A stretch of DNA of 64,000 nucleotides from Planctomycetaceae bacterium. GTDB taxonomy: Bacteria > Planctomycetota > Planctomycetia > Pirellulales > Pirellulaceae. Of the stretch, positions 7,850-17,020 are shown in pieces; the stretch's first letter is position 1, and every line of letters starts with the position of its first letter. The notes below the pieces were generated by a model, which did no database searches, was not told the DNA's origin, and worked only from the letters and a program-made list of their open reading frames with translations. Made by a program: the position numbers and the translations under genes. The stretch is from contig JAAYDI010000211.1 of assembly GCA_012729315.1 (NCBI GenBank), positions 1-64,000 of the forward strand. The letters are read 5' to 3'.

Positions 7850-7943
7850 TTTCGTATTGCTCCGTGTTGATGTCGAAATACGTGGGCAGTTTCAGGACGT
7901 GCCCAGGTCCAGCACGCCAGCACCGTGCTCGACGTCTCCCAGC

Positions 7944-9269
7944 TTACCCGCGCTCGGCCAGGCTGACAAACGGAGAGTATGTCGCGGACCCATCACGAGC
8001 GGAAATCACCGTCGACCATTTCGGCATCCCGCACAGGCGCCAGGTGGCGCGGACCGCTGTCATCCCGTAATCGAAATACAGATGGATCGACGATGCGAAC
8101 TGCGGGCCAGCACTCTTATAGCCGATGATGTACTGCGACAGGTCGCACAAGAGAATGTCGCCATGGTCGCCAAGTGTCTCGCAGGCTTGGTGTGGGATCA
8201 TCGGCCGCCCCAAAAGCGTCCCATTGGGCGCGTTTGCAAGCGCGTTGTAGTTGCCGGGCGGCAGCCAGATCGGGACGTCTGACGACGAGCCCGCAATAAC
8301 CATCTTGAACAGCTGCGGCTCGACGTCCTGATTGAGGAGCCAAACGGCATTCCCTCGAAACTGGCCATACAGCGCCGTATACATCTTGATGATGTTGGAG
8401 CTGTTCACCGTATCGGCACTCTGCGATTCTTCTTTGGCCACGGACTTCAGGCATGGCGCTCGCAGGATACCCAACGGCATCCCCGCGCCAGTCCCCTGCA
8501 GGATCGCGAAATCGACTTTCCATCGCAGCTTTCGACTGATCACGCTGCTGAGGTACACAGACAGCTGCGGCGCATCCTCTAGAAGCTCGTCGGTGACAGG
8601 GCAGAGAGCGACGAGCTTGTTGAGTCGCATCCCCGCCGTGCGCAGCTTCACTTTGGATTGCGCGTACAGGTCGCCTTCGCCCTCCCAGTACGCTTGCGGC
8701 CCGCTGGTGCTCCAGGGGCTCTCTTCATCCACGGGCCAGTTTAGCGAGTTGTTTACGGGTGTCTTGTCGACCATCCCGTAGAGCGCCCCCTGCTCGCCCA
8801 CGTACTGCATGATCTGAGTTGAGAACTCTGGCGGGACAGCATATCCACCATCAGCTCCGACGCCCTCAACGCTGTACGTGCTGGGCGCCATCTGGGCCAA
8901 TCGCGGATCAATCTGCGCTTGAGGCGTCCCCGCCATGGCGATCGCCTGCGCGAAGTCGCCAAAATGCAGGAAGCCGCAGCGTGGATCGAGCGAGCGCTGG
9001 GTGCTACGTCCTTCCGGCAGTGGCGCGGTGCGCCGCTGACTGCCTTGAGCCTGTCGTTCTGGCTCGGCCGTCAGGCGCCCGATGCGTTCGCGGGCCTCGA
9101 TTTGCTGCACCGTATAGTCCACTTGGCTCTCGATCTCTTCCAGGCGGGCAATGTCATCCGCGCTCATCTCGGTGGCCTTGCGGCCTTCCGCGATTTGCTT
9201 GGCTTCATCGCGCAGATTTTGCAGATTGGCGCGCAGTTGCGATAGCCGATCTTGATCTTCGTTGCCCAT
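7944..9269 (-). CDS. Major capsid protein, HK97 fold, with N-terminal delta domain
   Basis: 441 residues. The first about 90 form a coiled coil (LSQLRANLQNLRDEAKQIAEG..., ARLEEIESQVDYTVQQIEAR), the internal scaffold usually removed by the prohead protease. The capsid domain follows: GYAVPPEFSTQIMQYVGEQGALYGMVD, TDELLEDAPQLSVYLSSVISRKLRWKVDFAILQGTG, and the end VRATWRLCGMPKWSTVISARDG. This is the usual gp5 layout. AGGAG lies 9 bases upstream of the ATG. It is preceded by the ClpP-like protease. Confidence 0.9.
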   Translation of the reverse strand: MGNEDQDRLSQLRANLQNLRDEAKQIAEGRKATEMSADDIARLEEIESQVDYTVQQIEARERIGRLTAEPERQAQGSQRRTAPLPEGRSTQRSLDPRCGFLHFGDFAQAIAMAGTPQAQIDPRLAQMAPSTYSVEGVGADGGYAVPPEFSTQIMQYVGEQGALYGMVDKTPVNNSLNWPVDEESPWSTSGPQAYWEGEGDLYAQSKVKLRTAGMRLNKLVALCPVTDELLEDAPQLSVYLSSVISRKLRWKVDFAILQGTGAGMPLGILRAPCLKSVAKEESQSADTVNSSNIIKMYTALYGQFRGNAVWLLNQDVEPQLFKMVIAGSSSDVPIWLPPGNYNALANAPNGTLLGRPMIPHQACETLGDHGDILLCDLSQYIIGYKSAGPQFASSIHLYFDYGMTAVRATWRLCGMPKWSTVISARDGSATYSPFVSLAERG

Positions 9270-9273
9270 ATCG

Positions 9274-9891
9274 TCAAACTCCTATGTTTTTCAGAATCTC
9301 GGACACGTCACGAACTATCTTGCGCTGGCCCAGCATCCTGGCCAATCGCTCCTTATCACGCACCTGGTAATCGTCCAGACGCAGATTGTGGACATGGTGA
9401 CTGGCATGCGTCACATTGTTGACAAACCCCTTCCCTAGCGCCTCCTCGGACGTCATGTACGTTTCATCCCGCATCATCTCCGCCAGGCTCCGCTTGGAGA
9501 GCTTGGTTTTATCGTGGTAGATTTCAATGGCCTGGCCGCGGGTGGCCTTCAAGTACCGTGTCGCCTTGTCGAGTTCGTCGATTGTTGCGGGAGATAGCAT
9601 CTGTATCCACGGCTCGTGGATCATCAGCAGCGCATTGGACGGCATCTCCGCGTAGTCGGCAGCGCAGATCAACAGCGTGGCCGCGCTGAACGCATCGCCA
9701 TCCATGTACGCGTGGACTTCGTGCGGCGTACTGCGCAGGATGTTGTAGGCGGTGACCCCCTCGGACATCACACCGCCAGGACTGCTGATATGCAGCTCAA
9801 TCGGCTCATGGTCTGGCACGTCCCGTATGTCGCGCCGCAGCTGATCACTAAAACCTGGAGCAATCAATCCGTAGCAGGTTATTTCAGCCAT
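9274..9891 (-). CDS. ClpP-like (S14) prohead protease
   Basis: 205 residues from the ATG at 9891, with GAGG upstream; the ATG overlaps the portal stop. It carries the ClpP fold: IELHISSPGG (residues 31-40, oxyanion loop), GDAFSAATLLICAA with the probable nucleophile Ser-69, and ALLMIHEP with His-92. The helix region and EALGKGFVN follow. In HK97-like phages an S14 peptidase at this place cleaves the scaffold part of the capsid protein during maturation. Confidence 0.85.
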   Translation of the reverse strand: MAEITCYGLIAPGFSDQLRRDIRDVPDHEPIELHISSPGGVMSEGVTAYNILRSTPHEVHAYMDGDAFSAATLLICAADYAEMPSNALLMIHEPWIQMLSPATIDELDKATRYLKATRGQAIEIYHDKTKLSKRSLAEMMRDETYMTSEEALGKGFVNNVTHASHHVHNLRLDDYQVRDKERLARMLGQRKIVRDVSEILKNIGV

Positions 9892-11155
9892 TGTCTGCTG
9901 CCTCGTCTGCGCGTTCGCCATCCTCATCGTCGGTCGCGGTAGGCACGACATGTGGAGGCGGAGCGGGTGGTGCCGCGGCCCGCTCCAGGGTTTGCATATT
10001 CACAGGGACCAATCGCACGTCTCCATCTGCACCTACGGTGTCCATGTCTTCGAGTGCTGCAATTTGATTTGGAGAGAAAACTCCTAGGTCACGGAGCCGC
10101 GTGTACCAGTTCGCGCGCGTGTCGGGGTCCATTCTGAGAATCGCATTTGCGTTAATTTTCGAAAAGAATCTCCCCGCCGCGGCCGGGCTGATCAATTTAC
10201 GGTTTACCTGCTGCTCAAGCTTTACTATCCACGGTCCAATCGTGTCGGTCTGGAATTCCAGGCTCTGATGCGTAATGTTGGAAAACGTCGCGCGCGTCAA
10301 GTCAAATACTTTGTGCGGGGGAACCCGCATGAACCGGCAGATATCGATCACGCTAAACTGCCTTGACTCAAGCAACTGCGCATCGGTGTTCGGCATAGAC
10401 AGCGGCGTAAACTCGATGCCCTGGTTTATTAGGTAGACGCGACCATGGTTTTTGCTGCCGGCGTTTTGCTGCTGCCAGGCAGCCGCGATCGCATCGGTTT
10501 TTTCTCGTGTGAAGGATCCCGCGCCTGGCGGCCTGAGAATTCCAGATAGCTTCGCCCCATTCTCCTGCTGCGCGGCCATGCTTTCCTCTTGGGCCATCGA
10601 CAGACCCAGGCTGCGGGCAGCGTATCGCAGGACAGACCAACCCACCAGGTCGTCCCCCAGCCCACGAAAATGCAGCACGTCGGCAGCAGGCAGGGTGACA
10701 GGGTCTCCGTCCGCCTGCTGCACTTCATACCAGAGCGCGTTGTCTGCCCGGAGCGGGGCAACACGCCACGGTTCGATTGGCCACAATTCAATCGGGCGAT
10801 ACGATGAATCTCGAACGATCTCAGAGTACGCATTGCCCCAGGTCAATACCCACCTCAGCATCAGCTCGCGCCATGTCGCCGCATCCTGCTCTCTGTTCGG
10901 TATCCTGTTAACCAGTCGATCCGCGGGGTGATACTCAGCTACCCGCTGGCCGGAACTCGTGCGCTCGTGTATGCGCCATGGCATCTGCCCCACTGTCTCT
11001 GAGATCACGCGCACGCAGCACCAGTATGCGGATACTGTGTAGGCAGTTTCCTCGGTGATCGGCTGACCTGCCGCGCGCGACATGATTGGCCACCCGCCGC
11101 TACTGCGGCCAGGCCGAGTGAGTCTCTGCATGAGTGCGCGCAGCCTAGAGCGCAT
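9884..11155 (-). CDS. Portal protein, HK97 family
   Basis: 423 residues. Typical portal stretches: TVSAYWCCVRVISETVGQMPWRIHER, HPADRLVNRIPNREQDAATWRELMLRWVLTWGNAYSEIVRDS, VLHFRGLGDDLVGWSVLRYAARSLGLSMAQEE, and INQGIEFTPLSMPNTDAQLLESRQFSVIDICRFMRVPPHKVFDLTRAT. The last is the near-diagnostic 'V-x-P-x-x-x...F' region. It forms the dodecameric ring through which DNA enters. It overlaps the terminase gene by 11 bases. Confidence 0.9.
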   Translation of the reverse strand: MRSRLRALMQRLTRPGRSSGGWPIMSRAAGQPITEETAYTVSAYWCCVRVISETVGQMPWRIHERTSSGQRVAEYHPADRLVNRIPNREQDAATWRELMLRWVLTWGNAYSEIVRDSSYRPIELWPIEPWRVAPLRADNALWYEVQQADGDPVTLPAADVLHFRGLGDDLVGWSVLRYAARSLGLSMAQEESMAAQQENGAKLSGILRPPGAGSFTREKTDAIAAAWQQQNAGSKNHGRVYLINQGIEFTPLSMPNTDAQLLESRQFSVIDICRFMRVPPHKVFDLTRATFSNITHQSLEFQTDTIGPWIVKLEQQVNRKLISPAAAGRFFSKINANAILRMDPDTRANWYTRLRDLGVFSPNQIAALEDMDTVGADGDVRLVPVNMQTLERAAAPPAPPPHVVPTATDDEDGERADEAADNG

Positions 11156-12875
11156 AGCCGACTACCTCATCTTCCTGGTATAGCCGTGCCTGCGAAAACG
11201 CCATCACGGCGGCCTGTACGCCATCCACGCCTTTGTGTGGCGCGCCCTCCGGATCAGGCTTGATTGGCTTGCGGTAGCCGTGCGTGGTCTCTCGGCAGAG
11301 TGCGTGTTTAGCCTGCCATGTCAGGATCGGGTGCCGCGGGTGGCGCATCACGCCAGCCTTGATATCCCCCTCGTAGCAGTCTGTCGGCTCATGGTAGTTT
11401 TCATGGGACTGCCTGAACGGATACAGCTGCACGCCCACCTGCTCATCCACGTACCTGACGATCAATGTCGCCTCTTTCGGATCGTAGATCAGACCACGGA
11501 CGTCGTGTGTCTCGCACAGCTCGCAGATCCGCCGCGCGATCTCCAATTGGTCGATCGTATTGCCGGGCTGCACGGTCAGGTACCCACCGCGCTCCCACAC
11601 CTCGACCGCGCAGTATTTCCTCAGCTCGGCCGCCCGTTGTCGTGGGACAAAGTACAATGGCCACTGGCGAAACACGCCACTATCGTCCCTGGCCACGAGC
11701 ACGACGGCCGACATATCACACACGCTCGACAGGTCCATCCCGATCCAGCACGGTTGCCCCTGCAGGTCGTCTAGTGTGTAATCGTCGCCGCAATCGTCCC
11801 ACCAGCGGTTCAGCCACTCGAGCGCCCCTGCGACGCGCCACACGCAGTAGCGAAAACGCAGCAGGTTTGCCATATTCGACGGGATCCGGATCGCCTGGCG
11901 GATATCGGTCAGTAGATCGCTTTCCCTCTGGATGGTTCCCAGCCCAGGGTTTGTCTGCCTGGCCACTGGCAGGTCGGTTGCACCGTCTGCTACCAGTTCG
12001 ATCTCCGCTTCCGCCAGCTCACGCGGCACGGAGTAGACCTTCCCGTAATAGCTCGGGTCAGCGACCTTTCCGGCCATCACGTCCTGACAGTAGCTCCGCT
12101 GCCGGTAGCACACGCTTTCCTCGTCGTCACCCGCGTTGGTGATCGCCAGGTGCAGCCAGTTATCGCGTGCCACAGAGCCATAGGTCCAGCGCTCGAATGC
12201 GGTGGCCCCCTGCCACTCGTGCAACTCGTCCATCACCAGGCAAAACGGATTGAAGCCTGAGGCGCCCTTCCCGCTCTTGGCTTCAATGCACGAATCTGTC
12301 TGAGGCCACTGGATCAGCTGACCGGTGCGGATCCGCGCTCTGGGCTCCAACTGGGGAGAATTCCGGATGCACTGTTCCACTTGCAGCTGCACGATCCGTG
12401 CCTGGTGCTCTGTCCCGGCCAGGCAGTACACCTCTGCACCAATCTCCCCGAAGAAAATCGCCATATATGCTGTCACGGCTGCGGCGAACGTGGATTTTCC
12501 GGATTTCTTTCCGCACTCGATATAGACGCGGTTGATTGCGCGCAGCCCATCGTGAGTGATCCAGCCGAAGATCGGCCGGACCCAGTCCCGCAACTGCCAC
12601 TCATGCCAGGTGAGCGGCTGACCGGCCCAGCGGCCCTTGCTGTGCCGGAGAAACTGCTCACAGCACACCACGAAGTGGTCCGCGGCTGCGGGCGAATACA
12701 TGCACCCCGCATCGATTCGCACCAGGTCAGACGGTCCCAGCTCTGGCACACCAAGGGCAGCCTGGATCGCGTCAGGAGTCGATAGCGCATCACAGAGCGG
12801 ATCCGGTCTAGCCGGATACACCAATGGCGCGAGTTGCTTAGGATCGATCTTACCAGTCACAGTTCCCAGCTTCAC
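11145..12875 (-). CDS. Terminase large subunit
   Basis: 576 residues from a GTG start. Walker A is GKKSGKS at residues 122-128; Walker B is CLVMDELHEW with Asp-216/Glu-217; the nuclease domain begins IGMDLSSVCDMSAV with Asp-381. This is the HK97/Terminase_1 type ATPase-nuclease that packages DNA into the prohead. It overlaps the HNH gene by 26 bases and the portal by 11. No recognisable small terminase subunit lies next to it. Confidence 0.9.
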   Translation of the reverse strand: MKLGTVTGKIDPKQLAPLVYPARPDPLCDALSTPDAIQAALGVPELGPSDLVRIDAGCMYSPAAADHFVVCCEQFLRHSKGRWAGQPLTWHEWQLRDWVRPIFGWITHDGLRAINRVYIECGKKSGKSTFAAAVTAYMAIFFGEIGAEVYCLAGTEHQARIVQLQVEQCIRNSPQLEPRARIRTGQLIQWPQTDSCIEAKSGKGASGFNPFCLVMDELHEWQGATAFERWTYGSVARDNWLHLAITNAGDDEESVCYRQRSYCQDVMAGKVADPSYYGKVYSVPRELAEAEIELVADGATDLPVARQTNPGLGTIQRESDLLTDIRQAIRIPSNMANLLRFRYCVWRVAGALEWLNRWWDDCGDDYTLDDLQGQPCWIGMDLSSVCDMSAVVLVARDDSGVFRQWPLYFVPRQRAAELRKYCAVEVWERGGYLTVQPGNTIDQLEIARRICELCETHDVRGLIYDPKEATLIVRYVDEQVGVQLYPFRQSHENYHEPTDCYEGDIKAGVMRHPRHPILTWQAKHALCRETTHGYRKPIKPDPEGAPHKGVDGVQAAVMAFSQARLYQEDEVVGYAL

Positions 12876-13260
12876 ACGTCATAAAATTGTGGAGGGGCGG
12901 AGGTCTCCGGTTGGATGGCACAGCTTTTTGCCCCCCTATCCCCTTGCCATGTCTGGCGTTGTGGCAATCGTGGCACAGCGCAATTAGATTCGTTTCATTT
13001 AGAGCCAGGTCGGGCCGATCCAACATTGGTGCCAGGTGGTGCACTTCCGCCGCAGGCACCGGCTGCCCATAGATGCGCAAGTGATCTTCGCAGTACGGGT
13101 GTTCGGCCAAGTACGCATCACGCACCTTTCTTCCGCGTCTTGATCTCCATGCTTTATTGTCTTGCCTGGTGTCCTTTGGTGCGCACGCCTGGTGCATGGC
13201 ACAATAGCCGTTGGTAGTGCGTGGTCTACTGCATAGCATACACGTGCGCACCTTGGGCAT
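12850..13260 (-). CDS. HNH endonuclease
   Basis: 136 residues from the ATG at 13260. It starts with a CMLC...CAMHQ zinc-binding stretch and has the HNH core EVHHLAPMLDRPDLALNETNLIALCHDCHNARHGKG: HH, then N, then CHDCHNARH. HNH nucleases beside the terminase are common in cos-type HK97 phages and help cut the genome ends. Only one base separates it from the upstream gene. Confidence 0.85.
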   Translation of the reverse strand: MPKVRTCMLCSRPRTTNGYCAMHQACAPKDTRQDNKAWRSRRGRKVRDAYLAEHPYCEDHLRIYGQPVPAAEVHHLAPMLDRPDLALNETNLIALCHDCHNARHGKGIGGQKAVPSNRRPPPLHNFMTCEAGNCDW

Positions 13261-13261
13261 G

Positions 13262-13585
13262 TCAGGCTTTCTTGAACAGTGGTACATCAGCAGTTGCGTC
13301 ACCAGCAGATGCAACCAGTTTTGCGCGGGGGAAGTTATATACGATAGCGGGCAGCGCATAGGCACCACCGGCCATAACAGTGATTGCTGCTACTGGGATT
13401 GCATCTTCGTCGTGCGGTATTGCGAAATCGACGTCGCCCACCTGCACGTACAGCGTGACTTCAGTTGTCGCGCTGTCGCCAGGTAACTGAATCGATCCTC
13501 CCGCATAGTCGGCCAATGAGAAGCTAGTAGACTCGGCCACTGACGTGCCGATGGTAATCCATTGTTCTTCCGACGTGCGAAGCAT
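13262..13585 (-). CDS. Small beta-rich phage protein
   Basis: 107 residues from the ATG at 13585, which follows GGAGGGTGTCT; in-frame upstream ATGs lack such a site. The sequence is alternating beta strands (SIQLPGDSATTEVTLYVQVGDVDFAIPH, AIPVAAITVMAGGAYALPAIVYNFPRAKLVASAGD). It looks like a virion or fibre-accessory protein rather than a small terminase, although it occupies a place near the terminase. Confidence 0.5.
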   Translation of the reverse strand: MLRTSEEQWITIGTSVAESTSFSLADYAGGSIQLPGDSATTEVTLYVQVGDVDFAIPHDEDAIPVAAITVMAGGAYALPAIVYNFPRAKLVASAGDATADVPLFKKA

Positions 13586-13598
13586 AGACACCCTCCAA

Positions 13599-13733
13599 TC
13601 ACCAGGCGTCGCGTACATCAATTGCGACTGCATCTACCGCGAACTGCGCGATGGAACCCTCGATCTGGTGTTGGCCCGGAACAGCCAGCGGAGGCTTGGC
13701 TGTTGGCGGAATTAATGATCGCATCATTGCCAT
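13599..13733 (-). CDS. 44-residue peptide
   Basis: A short reading frame MAMMRSLIPPTAKPPLAVP...VDAVAIDVRDAW with AAGGAGAG a good distance upstream of the ATG at 13733. Its start overlaps the end of the tail-spike gene and its stop lies 13 bases before the next gene. The Pro-rich N-terminus and length give no functional clue. The coupling and ribosome binding site make it probably real. Confidence 0.5.
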   Translation of the reverse strand: MAMMRSLIPPTAKPPLAVPGQHQIEGSIAQFAVDAVAIDVRDAW

Positions 13734-15052
13734 GGACTCTCCTTCGAGTGGATTTGCACGACGTCTCTCGTGTCCGTGCGATATGCGACAGCGTCATCCA
13801 GTGTCGCGCCACGCTCTGTAGCTATCCATTCGTGCGGCAGCAATGATCGTGGCGTTCTCGTTCGCGCATTACACACGCGAATCCTGTGGTACTCGCCAGG
13901 ACCAGTGCAGCAGATGATGCCGCCCTTTAGGCCGATAGCGCGAATCCCATCAACCAGCACGTTTGATACGCATGCCGCTCCGTGGTCATCGCGCGCGAGT
14001 CTGAGGAAATACCTGCAATGTGCCTCAGTGTCGAGCGCGGTGAAATCATTAACGCAGTCCGTGTCGCGGAATATCATCCCACCAGATCCACCGCTCGTGG
14101 GATAACTCGATGCGTGAATTATGCAGTCGTGCTGATAGCACGCCTCCACGTGCAGACGCGTGAAGCTGATTTGCCGCGATCGGTGGTGCGGAATGTACAC
14201 CAGTGGCTTGCTGCCGTAATGGCAGTTCTCGAACATCACATGATCGAATGCAACGTTCGCGCTGTCACACAGCACGCACGCTCGATACGCTTCCGGGGTG
14301 CGAACACGGTACGTCGTGCCATCCGACTCACGCCTTAGCACGAGCGTGCCATCATCAGCGGCTGGCCAACTCTCCATGTAGTCATCGCCATACTGTTTGC
14401 GCGTATCGTTGTACCCGCATTTCATCTCGTGCAGGGACAGCGCGCGAGAGTCCGCGGCGTAGCCCCCAGGAGGATGCAGATGCGCGTCATCGGCACGGTG
14501 CCACATGCCGCGGCAATACCCGATGCGCACGTTGTCGATCCGCATATTGTCGTGCCCACCGTTGAGTCGCCATGCGAATCCACGGCAGTTCAAGATGTGC
14601 ACATCCCGGACAAACGATTTCCAACAGCTACACGTATCGAGCGCCACTTGCACGGTCTGCTCGATGTGGATTTTCTCGATGCCCTGGAAGTGGAACTGCC
14701 TGGCAATCAGCATGCCGCGGCACTTGTTGTTTGCCTGGATTTTGAGCCCGCTTACCACGGCGCGAGAGTACCCGCCGCGGTCCCCAATCGTGTTGCCGTA
14801 CACGCTCAGGGCGTAATCGGTCGGCTTCCAGCCAGTGCCAACACATTCAATGATCACAGGCCCCAGCGCGATGATGCTCGGCCCATAGCGTCTTGCGTGT
14901 GTGGGATCACCGGACACCAGCCCTGCATTGATCCGGTAATGCCCGGACAGCACGACAGCACCGGGGCACGATTCGGACGTGCCCTCAGCTAACGCGCGCT
15001 GCAAGTTGCGCGTGTCCTTTTCTCCAGATGTGTCTCCGGATGGATTTATCAC
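13724..15052 (-). CDS. Tail spike with right-handed beta-helix, likely
   Basis: 442 residues from a GTG start overlapping the previous stop (GTGA). N-terminal pattern DTRNLQRALAEG...GAVVLSGHYRINAGL is the common start of pectate-lyase-like phage spikes. Repeated short strands follow: VVSGLKIQANNKCRGMLIARQFHFQGIEKIHIEQ, SFVRDVHILNCRGFAWRLNGGHDNMRIDNVRIGYCRG. These are typical rungs of a beta-helix. Such spikes bind or degrade surface polysaccharide. It is coupled to the fibre gene. Confidence 0.65.
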   Translation of the reverse strand: MINPSGDTSGEKDTRNLQRALAEGTSESCPGAVVLSGHYRINAGLVSGDPTHARRYGPSIIALGPVIIECVGTGWKPTDYALSVYGNTIGDRGGYSRAVVSGLKIQANNKCRGMLIARQFHFQGIEKIHIEQTVQVALDTCSCWKSFVRDVHILNCRGFAWRLNGGHDNMRIDNVRIGYCRGMWHRADDAHLHPPGGYAADSRALSLHEMKCGYNDTRKQYGDDYMESWPAADDGTLVLRRESDGTTYRVRTPEAYRACVLCDSANVAFDHVMFENCHYGSKPLVYIPHHRSRQISFTRLHVEACYQHDCIIHASSYPTSGGSGGMIFRDTDCVNDFTALDTEAHCRYFLRLARDDHGAACVSNVLVDGIRAIGLKGGIICCTGPGEYHRIRVCNARTRTPRSLLPHEWIATERGATLDDAVAYRTDTRDVVQIHSKESPWQ

Positions 15053-16848
15053 GTAGCGATGATCCCCATTGCCCGTAGATGTGCCAGCAGCAGGTTCAGC
15101 TGCGTTTCAGCCGCGCCCGCCCCGGCGTCCGCAATCGCCGCGCCCTGAAACAACTTAATTACGCCGCCATTCTCGGTCCGCGTATGGATGCACGCGTTGC
15201 CAGGTACGTTGTCAGCGACGTAAATCGAGGCCGCATCCGTTGGGTTGGTAGTTGGTGGCGTCCCAGCACCGAGCACTATGTTTTTCTTGGCGTTGCTTCC
15301 CCACGACGTGACGCCAATACACAGATTGCCCGCGCCACTGATGCGCAAGCGCTCCACTGGATCCCTGTCGGCGGTCCCTGATGATCCAGGCTCCGGAGTC
15401 CAGAAGGACATTGTGCCGTATCCGGTTCCCGTAGCCGACCCTGTCTTTAGTTCGAGCGCACCAGCCTGCTTGTTGGTCGACCCAGCCGCCGCGCTCCCAG
15501 ATTGGATCGTTAATTTGCATCCGGCTGCGCCTAGCGTCTCATTGCGTTCGACTCCAATCGTGCGTGCTTCCGCGCCTTCAAAGCCGACGCTGAATGTCGG
15601 CGAGACGGTAAGTATGCCGACGCGCCCGTTTTTGAGCGTGAGCGCATCGACCACCTGCTGGCTCGCGCCAATTGTCTGCAGCGTCAGTCGTGACGTAGTG
15701 AACGCTGTCCCATCATACACCCCAATGATCCTGCCGGCCTTGTAACGATCTGCCCCCGCCATGGTTGACGTCTGGAACTCGATTGCCGCGACGTTGCCTG
15801 CCGCGCCAGAGTTGTCGACGACGAGCGACGCGGCATCCGCACCCTCGATCATCGTGTCAATCCATGTCTTCCCGCCGGACCACCAGAATCCGCCAACGTA
15901 GCGCGCGGCGAACATGTTTTCCGTCGAGTTCTCGAATACGGCGCCGCTAGCGTCCGCAAGAGCGACGGCACCATTGGCAGATGCAATAGCCTGGTTTCCC
16001 CACGCGATCGCGTGATTGCCTCGTGCTCTACACAGGTATCCGTTTACGATGGTCGCGAAATCTCCATCGGTGATGCGATTACCAGTGCCCGACCCGATGA
16101 ATCCTTGAATATGCGGGCCGTGGATGGCGTTCAATGTTCCACCCACAATCGCGCTGCGTCCGCTAGAAACCAAGTTGAACGATCCGCCAACAATAACGCT
16201 GTGGCCTTGCGCGTTGTACTTGATGAAATTGTGCCCACCTCCGCATATCAGCCCCGCGATCTGATTGCATATGTGATCGTATCCGCCACAGATGGTAGCC
16301 ACCGTGGCTGCGTTGTCGGGGTAGGCCGCATCCGCTTCCCACTCTGGAGGCAATGCGGGTGGTATTCCATACGGAAGTCCTGGCGACCCAATTGCGTTGA
16401 TGTAGTTGGCGGCGCCGCCACCTAGTATGCTATTAGTTTGCGTTCCATCGTCGATTTTATTCACATCACTGCGCGCGCAGTAGTTGCTTCCAGACGCGGC
16501 AATCTGGAATGCGGCACCGAGCGTGAGCGGCCCATCCGCAATCCGCAATCCCTTCGACGCGACGAATGAATCCGCCGAGTCGTCCCACCACAACTTGGGC
16601 GTGTCAGCGACATTCAGCGTCAGTATGTCGATGTCGCCGTCGCTTTCGTCCGCCGTGCCAAAATTGATGCCGGCACCTGAGTTGATCAACACTGGATCAC
16701 TGATGGCGGCGAGCAGTTCCTTGCGAACGTTCGCCGTGCTGATCTTCCTGCTAGCGGGGACCGTCGCCGCATTGACGACCACTGGCAGTATGTCGTCATT
16801 CGCCAGTGACGTAGTTTCCTTGAACTGGGATATTTTTTTCTTTGCCAT
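15049..16848 (-). CDS. Tail fibre protein
   Basis: 599 residues. It starts MAKKKISQFKETTSLANDDILPVVVN, a known virion-anchoring fibre N-terminus. The middle (about residues 180-300) has repeats such as GHSVIVGGSFNLVSSGRSAIVGG, TIVNGYLCRARGNHAIAWG, NQAIASANGAVALAD, which look like the left-handed beta-roll of YadA-type head domains. The C-terminal part resembles triple-stranded fibre shafts. It recognises the host surface, probably with the downstream spike. Confidence 0.7.
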   Translation of the reverse strand: MAKKKISQFKETTSLANDDILPVVVNAATVPASRKISTANVRKELLAAISDPVLINSGAGINFGTADESDGDIDILTLNVADTPKLWWDDSADSFVASKGLRIADGPLTLGAAFQIAASGSNYCARSDVNKIDDGTQTNSILGGGAANYINAIGSPGLPYGIPPALPPEWEADAAYPDNAATVATICGGYDHICNQIAGLICGGGHNFIKYNAQGHSVIVGGSFNLVSSGRSAIVGGTLNAIHGPHIQGFIGSGTGNRITDGDFATIVNGYLCRARGNHAIAWGNQAIASANGAVALADASGAVFENSTENMFAARYVGGFWWSGGKTWIDTMIEGADAASLVVDNSGAAGNVAAIEFQTSTMAGADRYKAGRIIGVYDGTAFTTSRLTLQTIGASQQVVDALTLKNGRVGILTVSPTFSVGFEGAEARTIGVERNETLGAAGCKLTIQSGSAAAGSTNKQAGALELKTGSATGTGYGTMSFWTPEPGSSGTADRDPVERLRISGAGNLCIGVTSWGSNAKKNIVLGAGTPPTTNPTDAASIYVADNVPGNACIHTRTENGGVIKLFQGAAIADAGAGAAETQLNLLLAHLRAMGIIAT

Positions 16849-17001
16849 CTATCGGTCTTCGCCCTCGATGTCTTCGCCCTCTTCGGTCAGGATGATTTCG
16901 GTCTGGTCCGAATCTTCCTCGGTCAGCAGCTCATCTGCTCCGCGTTTGCGCTTTACTGGAAACAGGTAGATGTTCGTCAGGTCCTGTTTCGTCTCGGCCA
17001 T
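16849..17001 (-). CDS. Small acidic protein
   Basis: 50 residues from the ATG at 17001, preceded by GGGAGGGG. A short basic patch (PVKRKRGADELL) is followed by a strongly acidic tail (TEEDSDQTEIILTEEGEDIEGEDR). Its stop directly abuts the fibre start. An assembly cofactor or DNA-mimic-like role can be imagined, but the sequence supports no function. Confidence 0.5.
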   Translation of the reverse strand: MAETKQDLTNIYLFPVKRKRGADELLTEEDSDQTEIILTEEGEDIEGEDR

Positions 17002-17020
17002 CGTTTTTACCCCTCCCAGA

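Noticed and set aside
13262-13585. Small terminase subunit
   Set aside because: The protein is beta-rich and lacks an HTH or coiled-coil oligomer helix expected of TerS.
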